Shown piece after piece: positions 1 to 8,269 of a stretch of 31,655 bases of DNA. Origin of the DNA: a virus; IMG/VR virus record IMGVR_UViG_3300028800_000242, positions 1 to 31,655 of that record; one strand, written 5' to 3'. Positions within the stretch are counted from its first letter, which is position 1. Each line of letters begins with the position of its first letter. The translations under genes and the position numbers were made by a program. The notes below the pieces were generated by a model. The model made no database searches and had not been told where the DNA came from. It worked only from the letters and a program-made list of their open reading frames with translations.

Positions 1-157
1 TTTGGCTGCCATTGTTCGGTAGACCCCGCACGTCAAAAAAAACCCTCCCCGGGATGACACCCCCGGGACCAACACACCCAACGGGGGACCTGATGGCCAC
101 CCGCAAACCGCCGGCCGGCGACGCCGCAACACCTGGCACGCTGACGGCGCTGCCGCC
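1..157. repeat. left copy of 157-bp end redundancy
   Basis: These 157 bases recur at 31499-31655 with only two differences, at position 12 (T here, A there) and position 31 (C here, T there). The repeat covers the intergenic region before the terminase genes and the first codons of the small terminase. The simplest reading is a circular molecule whose contig ends overlap, with variation or end errors at the outermost bases. A true physical terminal repeat cannot be excluded. The region holds an A8 tract (35-42) and two nearby CCCCGGGA words. Its place beside an HNH gene and the terminase makes it a candidate cos region. Confidence 0.9.
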
Positions 158-596
158 GGCCGCCGAGGTCACGCTCGAGCGGATCCTGACCGACAATCGG
201 TCGCTGCTCGACGTGCTCAACGCCGCCGTCGAGCAGATGACCTGGCTCAGATCGACCGACGCCGCGATGGTCAAGCTCTGCCAGCAATACGCGCAATCGA
301 TCGATGATGCCGTCAGCATCGCCGACGAGCTCGAAGAGATCACGCCGCATCTGCAGGCTCTCGAAGACGAAGGCGTCGACATCACGGCGCTCGTCAAGCG
401 GATCCGAGCGATTGCAGCGACCGCCGACGTGATCAAGGTCATCGGCTGGATCGGACCTCACGCCGCGAACACTCTTCGCGACCTCGGCGGCACGCCGGCA
501 GAGCGAAAGGGACTCGAAGCTGATGCCCCGGTCAAGTCTCGACTCCAAGCCATCCGCGAAGGGTCGAAGGACCGCCGTCCGGCATCCAGCCCCTGA
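93..596 (+). CDS. terminase small subunit
   Basis: This 167-residue, mostly helical acidic protein is the likely small terminase subunit, which recognises phage DNA and recruits the large subunit for packaging. ATG 93 was chosen because a GGGGGACC ribosome-binding site sits just upstream and a repeated conserved segment begins there; an upstream TTG at 12 is less likely. The C-terminal part (around GPHAANTLRDLGGTPAERK) resembles actinophage small terminases. Its end overlaps the large terminase by 74 bp. A copy of the dispersed GATGCC palindrome lies inside it at 306-320. The assignment rests on position and resemblance, not a catalytic motif. Confidence 0.8.
   Translation: MATRKPPAGDAATPGTLTALPPAAEVTLERILTDNRSLLDVLNAAVEQMTWLRSTDAAMVKLCQQYAQSIDDAVSIADELEEITPHLQALEDEGVDITALVKRIRAIAATADVIKVIGWIGPHAANTLRDLGGTPAERKGLEADAPVKSRLQAIREGSKDRRPASSP
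306..320. repeat. dispersed palindrome copy 1 (GATGCCGTCAGCATC)
   Basis: First of eight genome-wide copies of GATGCCGNC[G/A]GCATC. Here it lies inside the small terminase gene and is read as Asp-Ala-Val-Ser-Ile, a different frame from the copies at gene starts. The conservation is therefore at the DNA level. Confidence 0.75.
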
Positions 597-2058
597 TCGC
601 CGGTCGTGGCTGATCGGCAGCGAGACACCGCGGCTCTTCACCAAACCTCGCCGCAAGCTGACGCCGGCGACCTCGGCCGGCTTCGAGGCGATCGCCTTCG
701 CGACAGATGTGCTCAGGCTGACATTGCTGCCGTGGCAATGCTGGCTCTTGATCCACATGCTCGAGCTCAACGAAGACGGCACCTTTCGCTTCCGCACCGT
801 CCTCATCCTGGTCGCACGGCAGAACGGCAAGACCCTGCTCATGCAGGTCGTCTCGCTCTGGCGCATGTACGTCGACGGCGCAGCGCTCATCATCGGCACC
901 GCGCAGAATCTCGACGTCGCCGAAGAGGCTTGGGAAAAGACGGTAGAGCTCGCGCAGGACACCGCCGACCTCGCCGTCGAGATCAAGCACGTCGACCGCA
1001 CGAACGGCAAGAAAGCGCTCCGACTGCAAACCGGCGAGCGCTACAAGGTCGCGGCCAGCTCGAGACGCGGCGGCCGCGGCCTGTCCAGCGAGCTCGCCAT
1101 GCTCGACGAGCTGCGCGAGCATCGCACCTGGCAGGCCTGGTCAGCGGTCAGCAAGACGACGCTCGCGAAACGCAACGCTCAGATCGTCGCTACATCCAAC
1201 GCCGGCGACAGCGAGTCGGTCGTCCTCGCGCATCTTCGAGCTCGAGCTCTCGACGCGATCGCGCGCGGCAATGAGGCGACGACACTCGCGATCTTCGAGT
1301 GGAGCGCACCGGAAGACGCGGCGATCGACGACCGCGCCGGCGCATGGGTGCCGGCCAACCCTTCGCTCGGCCATCCCGGCATGATCACCGAGGAAGCGAT
1401 CGCGAGCGCGCTCGAGACGGACCCCGAGGAAGAGTTCAAGACCGAGGTCCTCTGCCAATGGTCAGACAAAGCGATCACGCCGAGCCTGCCGCTCGACGAT
1501 TGGGATGAGTGCCTCAACGAAGCATCGCTGCTCGCCGGCGCGATCATCTTCGCGGCTGACATCAACCCTCGCCGCACGCATGCATCGATCGCGGCGGCCG
1601 GCGTCAGCACCGAATCCGACGACGGCGACCCGCTCTGGCATGTCGAGATCACCAAGACCGGACCTGGCACCGACTGGCTACTCGACGAGCTGGCGCGGCT
1701 CGCCGGCGAATACAACGCCGAGGTCTACATCGACCCGGCGTCACCGGCCGGCTCACTCATCGCGCCGCTGCTCAAGCTCGGCGTCAAGGTCGAGACGATC
1801 CAAAGCGGCCGCGAGTTCGCGCAGGCCTGCAGCCAATTTCACGACGCGGTCACCGCTCACGAGCTCGTACACATCGGCCAGGAGCAACTCGACGACGCTG
1901 TCATCCAAGCCCGCACGCGACCGCTCGGCGAGACATGGGCCTTTACACACAAGGGCGTCGAAGGCGACATCACACCGCTCATCGCCGGCGTTATCGCGCT
2001 CGCCGGCGCGCAGAAGATCGAAGACAACGACTACGACGTCGCCGAAAGCTTCGGCTGA
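523..2058 (+). CDS. terminase large subunit (packaging ATPase and nuclease)
   Basis: This 511-residue protein is the packaging motor. The N-terminal ATPase has a Walker A-like motif VARQNGKT (97-104), a Walker B LAMLDE (191-196) and a coupling motif ATSNAG (223-228). The C-terminal RNase H-fold nuclease shows acidic positions in FAADINP (Asp346), YIDPAS (Asp404) and GDITPLIAGV (Asp482). Length and motif order are normal for siphovirus large terminases. It starts inside the small terminase gene and continues the late operon. With the HNH protein encoded just before the origin of the map, this suggests a cos-type packaging module. Confidence 0.95.
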   Translation: MPRSSLDSKPSAKGRRTAVRHPAPDRRSWLIGSETPRLFTKPRRKLTPATSAGFEAIAFATDVLRLTLLPWQCWLLIHMLELNEDGTFRFRTVLILVARQNGKTLLMQVVSLWRMYVDGAALIIGTAQNLDVAEEAWEKTVELAQDTADLAVEIKHVDRTNGKKALRLQTGERYKVAASSRRGGRGLSSELAMLDELREHRTWQAWSAVSKTTLAKRNAQIVATSNAGDSESVVLAHLRARALDAIARGNEATTLAIFEWSAPEDAAIDDRAGAWVPANPSLGHPGMITEEAIASALETDPEEEFKTEVLCQWSDKAITPSLPLDDWDECLNEASLLAGAIIFAADINPRRTHASIAAAGVSTESDDGDPLWHVEITKTGPGTDWLLDELARLAGEYNAEVYIDPASPAGSLIAPLLKLGVKVETIQSGREFAQACSQFHDAVTAHELVHIGQEQLDDAVIQARTRPLGETWAFTHKGVEGDITPLIAGVIALAGAQKIEDNDYDVAESFG

Positions 2059-2080
2059 CAACCGAGGACGAGAGGCAGAG

Positions 2081-2278
2081 ATGAGCAGTCTCGTTACGAC
2101 GTGTCTCGAGATCCTCGCAGCGCTGTCACTCGCAGCGGCCGCCGGCGTCGAGGTCGCGCGCTACTCGATCGCCGGCGGACTGGCAGCTGTCGGCGTTGTC
2201 CTGGTCCTCGAGTCGGCTGCGATCGATCGGCGCAATAAGCCGGCTGCGCCGAGCGCGGATGAGGTCACGGCGGCGTGA
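2081..2278 (+). CDS. small membrane protein between terminase and portal
   Basis: This 65-residue protein has two hydrophobic segments (about 8-24 and 30-46) separated by a short turn with Glu and Arg, then a polar tail ending in EVTAA. It has a purine-rich ribosome-binding site (GAGGCAGAG), and its stop overlaps the GTG start of the portal gene. Small two-helix membrane proteins occur at this place in other actinophages. Its job is unknown. The coupling to portal translation argues that it is a real gene. Confidence 0.7.
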   Translation: MSSLVTTCLEILAALSLAAAAGVEVARYSIAGGLAAVGVVLVLESAAIDRRNKPAAPSADEVTAA

Positions 2279-3453
2279 GTCTCATCTTCACGCGGTCACG
2301 CCGCGATCTCGGAGACACACCCGATCAGCTCGTGCCGCCTCGGTCGAGGTCGGTCGGCAACACGATCATCTCGGCTGAGACAGCGCTCAAGGCGTCCGCG
2401 ATGTGGGCCTGTCTACGCCTGCGCGCCGACCTGATCTCGACTATGCAGATCAACGTCGTCCGACAGGTCGGCGACATCGTAGTCTCGGCACCGTCGACGC
2501 CGTTCCTGATCGATCCGGCCGGCGACGGCTTCGGCACGGCGGACTGGCTCTACAGCTCGCAGATGGATCTCGACCGGATCGGCAACGTCTTCGGCCTGAT
2601 CACCGCGCGCGACGGTATGGGACTGCCGGCGCGCGTCGAGCTGCAGCGCCGGCAAGACGTCACCGTGCTCGGCCGCGGTCCTTCGATCACCGGCTACCGG
2701 ATCGCCGGCACCGAATACCAGCCGAAGGACGTCTGGCACGAGCGTCAATTCACGATCCCCGGCGTGCCGCTCGGACTGTCACTGATCGCCTACGCCGCGC
2801 AGTCGATCGGCCAATACCTCTCGGCTCAGGAGTTCGGCAATCAATGGTTCGCTAACGGCCGGATCCCGGCCGCCGAGCTGACCAACAAAGCCAAGACGAT
2901 CGACCCCAAAGAGGCGAAGATCGCCAAGGACCGCTTCAAGGCCGCGATCGAGAACCGCGACCTGTTCGTGCACGGCTCGGACTGGGAATACAACATGATC
3001 GCCGTCAACGACGGCGAATCGCAATTCATCTCGACCCAGTCCTTCGGCGTGACCGACATGGCGCGATTCTGCGGCGTGCCAGGCGACCTGATCGATGCGG
3101 CCTCGGAGTCGAGCGCGAAGATCACCTACGCGAACATCACGCAGCGCAACCTTCAGCTGCTCGTAATGAACCTCTTGCCGACGCTCGTCAGGCGAGAGCG
3201 GGCGATCTCGGCAGCGTTCCCGAAGCCTCGCTATGTCGAATTCGACCCTGACTCGTCGCTGCTCAGGATGGATCCGCAAACCCGCGCCACCGTGCAGGCC
3301 GCGCTCATCACGGCTCGGCTGCGCGTCCCGTCAGAGCTCCGCGATGGCGACAACCTCGCGCCGTACACGGACGACCAGTATGCCGAGTTTGATCGTCTCT
3401 TCGGCAAGACCGGCCAAGCCGCACAACCGCCACGACAAGGAGTGCCGTCATGA
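2275..3453 (+). CDS. portal protein (HK97/SPP1-type)
   Basis: This 392-residue portal protein forms the ring at the head vertex through which DNA enters and to which the connector binds. It is recognised by HK97-portal style segments: the N-terminal SAMWACLRLRADLISTM, the central VWHERQFTIPGVPLGLS, and YITQR-like segments near 275-300 (SSAKITYANITQRNLQ). GTG 2275 overlaps the preceding stop (GTGA), and its own stop overlaps the protease start (ATGA). Length is normal for the family, and it follows the terminase as expected. Confidence 0.93.
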   Translation: MSLIFTRSRRDLGDTPDQLVPPRSRSVGNTIISAETALKASAMWACLRLRADLISTMQINVVRQVGDIVVSAPSTPFLIDPAGDGFGTADWLYSSQMDLDRIGNVFGLITARDGMGLPARVELQRRQDVTVLGRGPSITGYRIAGTEYQPKDVWHERQFTIPGVPLGLSLIAYAAQSIGQYLSAQEFGNQWFANGRIPAAELTNKAKTIDPKEAKIAKDRFKAAIENRDLFVHGSDWEYNMIAVNDGESQFISTQSFGVTDMARFCGVPGDLIDAASESSAKITYANITQRNLQLLVMNLLPTLVRRERAISAAFPKPRYVEFDPDSSLLRMDPQTRATVQAALITARLRVPSELRDGDNLAPYTDDQYAEFDRLFGKTGQAAQPPRQGVPS

Positions 3454-4358
3454 TCGACGAAGACGAGCTGCGCGAAGCTGCCGCTGCACGGTCGAAGGCG
3501 GTCGCGGCACGCGCCGACCGGCCGAAGCAGCGCCGCTGCGCCGAGGCCGCGACGTCGCGCGGCGTGATGCGCGCCAAGGCCAAGGTCGAGATCCGCGCCG
3601 CGAGCTCATCCAGCGAGCTCGGCTTCACCGGCCTCGCCTCGGCCTACGAGTCGCCCTATGTCATGTATGACTTCTTCGGTCCCTACACCGAGATCGTCAG
3701 CCAAGGCGCCGGCGCGCAGAGCCTCGCCAACCCTGATCTCGATGTGCCGCTCGTGCTGCAGCACGACTCGCTTCGCAGGATCGCCTCGACGACGATCCCG
3801 GCCGGTGAGGTCGGCGCGCTCTCGCTCAGCGAGACAGGCGAAGGCCTGCAGGTCGACGCGCCGAAGCTCGACGCCGGCGACGCGGACGTCTCCTACATCG
3901 TCCCGAAGCTGCAAAGCGGTCTCATCAACGAGATGTCGTTTATGTTTATGATCACGTCGGGCCAATGGTCACCGGACTACGAAGAGTTTCGGATCAACAG
4001 CTACGACATCGACCGCGGCGACGTCTCGATCGTCGGCTACGGCGCGAACCCCGCCACGACCGCGGCGCTGCGATCGGTCATGGACAAGCTGAAGACCGGT
4101 CGCGCGCTCGAGCAAGGCGACGTCCAGCTGATCGCGGACGGCCTCGACTGGCTCGCCGGCGTCGACCAGGTCGTCGACGAGGCGAGGCGCGCGCTCGACA
4201 CCATCAAGCCCGACGCCGGCGACGCCGACATGCAGCAGCTCGCCGAGCTCAGCCTCGAAGCGCTACGCCGAGCCGAGCGAGGCATCCGCTACGAGCTGCG
4301 CCGGCGCAAGCTCGAGCCGGCCCGCACCCTGCACGACCTGATCGAGCTCGACATCTGA
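3450..4358 (+). CDS. capsid maturation protease (HK97 prohead protease family)
   Basis: This 302-residue serine protease of the S78 type cleaves head proteins during maturation. The core runs from about residue 45 to 205, with candidate catalytic His105 (VLQHDS) and Ser163 (EMSFMF), then the conserved DVSIVGYGANPAT end. An Ala/Arg-rich extension of about 45 residues precedes the core. An acidic, helical tail of about 100 residues follows it; this could serve as a fused scaffold, since no separate scaffolding gene lies between it and the capsid gene. Start ATG 3450 overlaps the portal stop. Confidence 0.9.
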   Translation: MIDEDELREAAAARSKAVAARADRPKQRRCAEAATSRGVMRAKAKVEIRAASSSSELGFTGLASAYESPYVMYDFFGPYTEIVSQGAGAQSLANPDLDVPLVLQHDSLRRIASTTIPAGEVGALSLSETGEGLQVDAPKLDAGDADVSYIVPKLQSGLINEMSFMFMITSGQWSPDYEEFRINSYDIDRGDVSIVGYGANPATTAALRSVMDKLKTGRALEQGDVQLIADGLDWLAGVDQVVDEARRALDTIKPDAGDADMQQLAELSLEALRRAERGIRYELRRRKLEPARTLHDLIELDI

Positions 4359-4377
4359 GCTCGCCACAATCCCCGAT

Positions 4378-4392
4378 GATGCCGCCGGCATC
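4378..4392. repeat. dispersed palindrome copy 2 (GATGCCGCCGGCATC)
   Basis: This is a perfect inverted repeat with 7-bp arms around a central C. It lies in the 151-bp gap (4359-4509) between the protease and capsid genes, so it is not constrained by a known protein. The same ATGATGCCG context occurs at the copy at 22921. A 23-codon frame beginning MMPPAS (4376-4447) crosses it but lacks other support as a gene. Confidence 0.8.
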
Positions 4393-4509
4393 ACCGGAGC
4401 ACGACCCTGCACCGCTTCGCGCAAGAGCCAGGCGCTACGGCCTCTGAGCACCCTTTGCCTGTCGCACAGACGCAGGTCGACCCTTCACCTACCCGAGAGG
4501 AAATCGATC

Positions 4510-5982
4510 ATGACGATCGATCAGCTCATCGCGCAGGTCCGGCAGTCGATCGCCGACAAGCTGGCTCTGCGCAAGACTCACACGGACGCGATCGAAGAGA
4601 TCCGGTCGTTGTGCCTCGCCGAGAATCGCGACCCGACCGACGACGAGTCGGCGAAGGTCACCGAGGCACGCGCGGCCGCATACGCCGTCGACCCTGAGGT
4701 CGAGCAGCTCCGCGGCCGCGAGGCCGAGCTCGTCGAGGAAAAGGCGCGCGACGAAGCGGCCGGCAACCTGGCGCGCGAGTTCACGTCAGGCGCGGCCAAG
4801 CCCAAGTACGGCGAGCGCGCGACGATCACGTCGGAGCCGCGGACCTACACCCGCGAGACGGCACGCAAGGGCGTCAGCTGGATCTCGGATGCCTACAACG
4901 CGACCAAGCGTGGCGAGCCGGCAGCCCAAGAGCGGATCGACCGGCATGGTCGCGAGGTCATCGCCGAAGGCGAGCTCACCGCTCGCGCCGTCTCGACCGG
5001 CGTCATCGCCGGACTCGTGCCGGCGCAATACCTGCTCGACCTGGCGGCCCCGGTCCTTCGCAACGGTCGGCCGCTGGCCAACCTGGTCACGAAGCACCAG
5101 CTGCCCGAGTCAGGCATGACAGCGCTGATCCCGCGCGGCACGACCGGCGCATCAGCGGCCGCGCAGTCGACGGAAAACTCGGCGGTCAGCTCGACCGACG
5201 AGGCCTGGTCGAACCTGAGCGTCCCGATCGTCACGGTCTCCGGTCAGGCACCCGTCTCGAGGCAGACCCTCGAGCGTGGCGTCGGCATGGACGAGATCCT
5301 GTTCCTCGACCTCGCCCGTGCCTATGCCAGCCAGATCGACAACTATCTGATCAACGGCACCGGCAGCTCAGGCCAGCCGTTCGGCATCCTGAACACGGCA
5401 GGCATCAGCGCAGCGACCGCCTTCGGCGCTGCGCCGTCCGCGGCCAACTTCACGCTGAAGGTCGCCGGTCAGATCACCGGCGTCACGAGCTCCGGTGCCG
5501 GTATCTACCCGACGCTGATCGTCATGCACCCGCGGCGCTGGGGATGGCTGACAGGCATCGTCGACTCGTCCAACCGGCCGGTCGTGCTGGCGAACCCGAT
5601 GGGGCCGTACAACGCTCTCGGCGTCATCAACGCGCCAGGCAAGGAAGGCAGCGACGTCGACCCGATCACCGGCGCGACGATCATCGGGACGCACTCGAGC
5701 GGCCTGCCGATCATCACCGACCTCAACATCCCGATCACGGTCGGCACCAACAGCGAGGACCTCGTCCTCGTCCTCGACACGAACGAGATGCATTTGTGGG
5801 AAGACGGCGACGGCGCTCCGCTGCAGCTGTCCTTCGAGCAGACGGCAGGCAACAACCTGACCACGACGCTCGTCGTCTACAACTACATGGCGTTCACCGC
5901 CGGTCGCTACCCGACCGCTGCCGGCAAGCTCGGCGGCCTCGACACGGTCGCGACTCAAGGCCTCGTCGCACCGACCTTCTAG
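4510..5982 (+). CDS. major capsid protein (HK97 fold)
   Basis: This 490-residue protein is the main shell protein. The first ~100 residues are charged and helical (IDQLIAQVRQSIADKLALRK, EAELVEEKARDEAAG), like the HK97 delta domain that acts as an internal scaffold and is removed by the protease. The rest has typical HK97-fold elements: a SGMTALIPR strand region, SRQTLERGVGMDEILFLDLARAYA split over about 253-277, NGTGSSGQPFGIL, and the HPRRWGWL segment near 345. ATG 4510 is preceded by a strong GAGAGGAAA ribosome-binding site, fitting high expression. A stable hairpin follows the stop. Confidence 0.93.
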   Translation: MTIDQLIAQVRQSIADKLALRKTHTDAIEEIRSLCLAENRDPTDDESAKVTEARAAAYAVDPEVEQLRGREAELVEEKARDEAAGNLAREFTSGAAKPKYGERATITSEPRTYTRETARKGVSWISDAYNATKRGEPAAQERIDRHGREVIAEGELTARAVSTGVIAGLVPAQYLLDLAAPVLRNGRPLANLVTKHQLPESGMTALIPRGTTGASAAAQSTENSAVSSTDEAWSNLSVPIVTVSGQAPVSRQTLERGVGMDEILFLDLARAYASQIDNYLINGTGSSGQPFGILNTAGISAATAFGAAPSAANFTLKVAGQITGVTSSGAGIYPTLIVMHPRRWGWLTGIVDSSNRPVVLANPMGPYNALGVINAPGKEGSDVDPITGATIIGTHSSGLPIITDLNIPITVGTNSEDLVLVLDTNEMHLWEDGDGAPLQLSFEQTAGNNLTTTLVVYNYMAFTAGRYPTAAGKLGGLDTVATQGLVAPTF

Positions 5983-5994
5983 GCCGGTCGGCGC

Positions 5995-6028
5995 TGCTCG
6001 CGCGGTCGGCTTCGCGGCCGCGCGAGCA
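5995..6028 (+). terminator. stable hairpin after capsid gene
   Basis: Arms TGCTCGCGCGG (5995-6005) and CCGCGCGAGCA (6018-6028) pair perfectly over 11 bp and may extend by a few pairs toward a loop near TTCG. No T-run follows. It could be a partial terminator, or an mRNA 3' stabiliser that keeps capsid message abundant relative to downstream genes. Confidence 0.5.
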
Positions 6029-6073
6029 AGGCCTCACAAGACGCTTCAACCCACCCGAGAGCAAAGGACAGAC

Positions 6074-6364
6074 ATGAGCGACGAAAAGGACACCGAGTTT
6101 CACGTCGGCGGCGAGCTGCAGGCCAACTACGTCGGCCTGCACGAGTCGACCGGCGAGAGCTACGACTCGATCGCCGACCGAGTCGAGAAGGCAGACGGAC
6201 ATCCGGCGCTCGTCGGATGGCTTCGCAAGCAGAAGGACACGCACACCGTCACCGCGAAGGCAGGCCGAGGCCGCGCAGCGGCGGCCGCCGACAACGGCGG
6301 CGAACCGCCTGAGCCGCCGGCACCGCCGGCTGAGCCCAAGGCACGCGGCCGGCGGACGGCCTGA
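6074..6364 (+). CDS. small head-region protein of unknown function
   Basis: This 96-residue protein is encoded right after the capsid gene with a good AAAGGA ribosome-binding site. The first ~60 residues look folded and acidic (around YVGLHESTGESYDSIADR and HPALVGWLRKQKD). The last ~35 are a low-complexity Ala/Pro/Glu and Arg tail. Its place suggests a minor head protein or a capsid accessory factor, but no family is recognised. Confidence 0.7.
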   Translation: MSDEKDTEFHVGGELQANYVGLHESTGESYDSIADRVEKADGHPALVGWLRKQKDTHTVTAKAGRGRAAAAADNGGEPPEPPAPPAEPKARGRRTA

Positions 6365-6451
6365 CCTTCACCCGATGACGCGGCAGGCCGCCGGCCGAGC
6401 TCGACTCACCGGCGGCCCGCCGTCACTACCAACGAGGAAGGACAGCGGCCG

Positions 6452-6649
6452 ATGTTCGATCCCGGCTTCAAGAACACGCACGACGATCATTGCCGCGACT
6501 GCATGCCGCATGACGTGCCGGCCGGCACGACGGTCATCTGCGCGCATCGCAATCACCATCACGCCGCGAAGACAGCGAAAGCGCCGCGGCACGTCGTGAT
6601 CACATCCGGCCCGAGCCCGCTCCGACCGGACTTGGAGTCTGACCGATGA
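6452..6649 (+). CDS. small Cys/His-rich protein
   Basis: This 65-residue protein has a dense Cys/His cluster (HCRDCMPHDV, then ICAHRNHHH) that may bind a metal. A GAAGGA ribosome-binding site lies about 11 nt upstream of ATG 6452, and its stop overlaps the next start (ATGA), so it is translated as part of the head operon. No known family is recognised. A DNA- or head-associated role is only a guess. Confidence 0.6.
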   Translation: MFDPGFKNTHDDHCRDCMPHDVPAGTTVICAHRNHHHAAKTAKAPRHVVITSGPSPLRPDLESDR

Positions 6650-7080
6650 CGCTGACAGCGAACGCATATCCCGAGTTCGACCTCGCTGCGCTCCAAGCGA
6701 AGATCAACACCAGCACCGACGCTTTCAAGGTCATGCTGCTCGACCCATACACCTTCGCCAACACTCATACCTCGATGACAGCGGTCAAGGCCGCCGGCAC
6801 CGAGATCACTGGCACCGGCTACACCGCCGGCGGCGTCGCGCTCGCCTCGGTCACCGCGACCCTGTCCGGCTGGGTCGTGACGATCGGCTGCGCGAACCCG
6901 CAATGGACGACCGCGACCTTCACCGCGACAGATGCCGTCTTCTACGACGCGCAAGGCGGCACCGACGCGACCAACATCCCGCTCGTGCATTGGTCCTTCG
7001 GCGCTGCCGTGCCGGTCACCGCCGGCACTTTCCTGCTCTCGATCAGCGGCTCAGGACTCAAGACCAACACCGACAGCTGA
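6646..7080 (+). CDS. phage structural protein (head accessory type)
   Basis: This 144-residue, beta-rich protein contains GTGYTAGGVALASVTATL and a later stretch like FTATDAVFYDAQGGTDATN followed by PLVHWSFGA. This pattern recalls a common family of small structural proteins encoded just downstream of capsid genes in many phages, often called head decoration or minor structural proteins. It starts at the ATGA junction with the Cys/His-rich gene. The exact role is not established. Confidence 0.65.
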   Translation: MTLTANAYPEFDLAALQAKINTSTDAFKVMLLDPYTFANTHTSMTAVKAAGTEITGTGYTAGGVALASVTATLSGWVVTIGCANPQWTTATFTATDAVFYDAQGGTDATNIPLVHWSFGAAVPVTAGTFLLSISGSGLKTNTDS

Positions 7081-7084
7081 GCCG

Positions 7085-8269
7085 ATGCCGACCTCAGCGC
7101 CGGCGTCGATCCTCGCCGCCGGTCCTTACGCTTCGAGCGGCACGAACGTCACCGCATCCCCGGCGCAGGCGATCGGCACCAACGCGCCGGCCGGCACGGT
7201 CCTCATCGCCGCGGTCGGCGCGAACGGCAACGGCAAAACGCTGGCGCTCACCGACACCCAAGGCAACACTTGGAATCTGATCGGCACGGCGCAGAACACT
7301 ACGACGCTGTCCGAAATCTCGCTCTACCGATGCACGGTCGCGGTCGGCAAGGCTCTCGTCGCCGGCACCGACACCATCACGTTTACCTCGAGCGTCGCCG
7401 GAGCTCTCGCCGGCCAGGTCGCGCTCGTGCCAGGCGCATCAGGCTCGCTCAACGGCACACCGCTCACCGCGCAAGGCAACAGCGGCACCGCGAGCGCCGG
7501 CGCGACAGCCCCCGCGGTCGGCGACCTGGTCTATCTCGGCGTCGTCATCAACGGCTCGCTGACCGTCTCGCCTGGCAGCGGATGCACCGTCGACTTCAGC
7601 ATCGCCGCGGTCGGAGCCTCGAGCACACGCCAGGTCGCCGGCGTCTACGAGGTCGCACCGACAACCTCGATCACCCCGACCGCGACCTTCACGTCGGCGC
7701 AATGGGCAGCGATCGCTTTCGTGATGGCGCAGTCGGCCGGTGTCACCATCACCGGCGTCGTCGCGACAAGCGCCGGCGTCGCGCCAGTCGGCCAGGTCGA
7801 TGCCGATGCGACGATCACCGGTGTCGTCGCGAGCTCGACCGGATCAGCGCCGGTCGGCGCAGTCAACGCCGGCGCGACACTCGCCGGCGTCGTCGCCAGC
7901 TGCACCGGCGGCGCGCCGGTCGGCACGGCAGCCGCCGGCGTCGCTGTCACCGGCGTCGTCGCGGTCGGCACCGGCACCGCGCCGATCGGCACGCTACACG
8001 CCGGCGAGACGCTCACCGGCGTCATGGCGAGCTCGACCGGCTCAGCGCCGACCGGTGTCGTGACAGCCGCTCAGGCAGCCGTAGGCGGCTCAGCGGCAGG
8101 CCTGGTCATCACCGGACCAGCCGCGACGAGCTCGAGCCTCACCGGACCTGCAGCTGCCGGCATCAACCCTGCTATCACCGGCGCGACCTCGGTCGGAGTC
8201 ACCATCCCCGGCGGCTCAGCCGCCGGCCTCGTCATCACCGGACCTGCAGCGAAAGGCGGCACGACGTGA
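7085..8269 (+). CDS. repeat-rich head fibre or decoration-like protein
   Basis: This protein of about 394 residues starts at ATG 7085, four bases after the preceding stop. The first ~220 residues form a beta-rich domain (SSGTNVTASPAQAIGTN; LIAAVGANGNGKTLALTDTQ). The rest is about five imperfect 22-23-residue repeats on the pattern TITGVVASSTGSAPVGAVNA (about 7741-8070), then two GGSAAGLVITGPAA repeats. The composition is almost entirely Ala, Gly, Val, Thr and Ser. Such proteins are usually virion surface fibres or spikes. Placement between head and connector genes favours the head. No enzyme motif is visible. Confidence 0.6.
   Translation: MPTSAPASILAAGPYASSGTNVTASPAQAIGTNAPAGTVLIAAVGANGNGKTLALTDTQGNTWNLIGTAQNTTTLSEISLYRCTVAVGKALVAGTDTITFTSSVAGALAGQVALVPGASGSLNGTPLTAQGNSGTASAGATAPAVGDLVYLGVVINGSLTVSPGSGCTVDFSIAAVGASSTRQVAGVYEVAPTTSITPTATFTSAQWAAIAFVMAQSAGVTITGVVATSAGVAPVGQVDADATITGVVASSTGSAPVGAVNAGATLAGVVASCTGGAPVGTAAAGVAVTGVVAVGTGTAPIGTLHAGETLTGVMASSTGSAPTGVVTAAQAAVGGSAAGLVITGPAATSSSLTGPAAAGINPAITGATSVGVTIPGGSAAGLVITGPAAKGGTT
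7741..8070 (+). repeat. protein-coding repeats, about 22-23 codons each
   Basis: Five degenerate in-frame repeats encode the core ITGVVASSTG followed by SAPVG. The repeats differ in sequence, so they are diverged protein repeats rather than recent DNA duplications. Confidence 0.6.

Noticed and set aside
33-1010. Long minus-strand open frame opposite the terminase genes (and similar long frames throughout)
   Set aside because: It is antisense to strongly supported genes, has no start signal or recognisable domain, and such frames are expected from GC-rich codon bias.
4376-4447. 23-codon frame beginning MMPPAS before the capsid gene
   Set aside because: It is very short, lacks conserved features and is explained by the palindrome copy it contains.
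7270-8265. Upstream extension of the connector frame over the repeat protein gene
   Set aside because: The extension is Arg/His-rich shadow sequence of the repeat protein; the GTGA junction at 8266 gives a sensible start.
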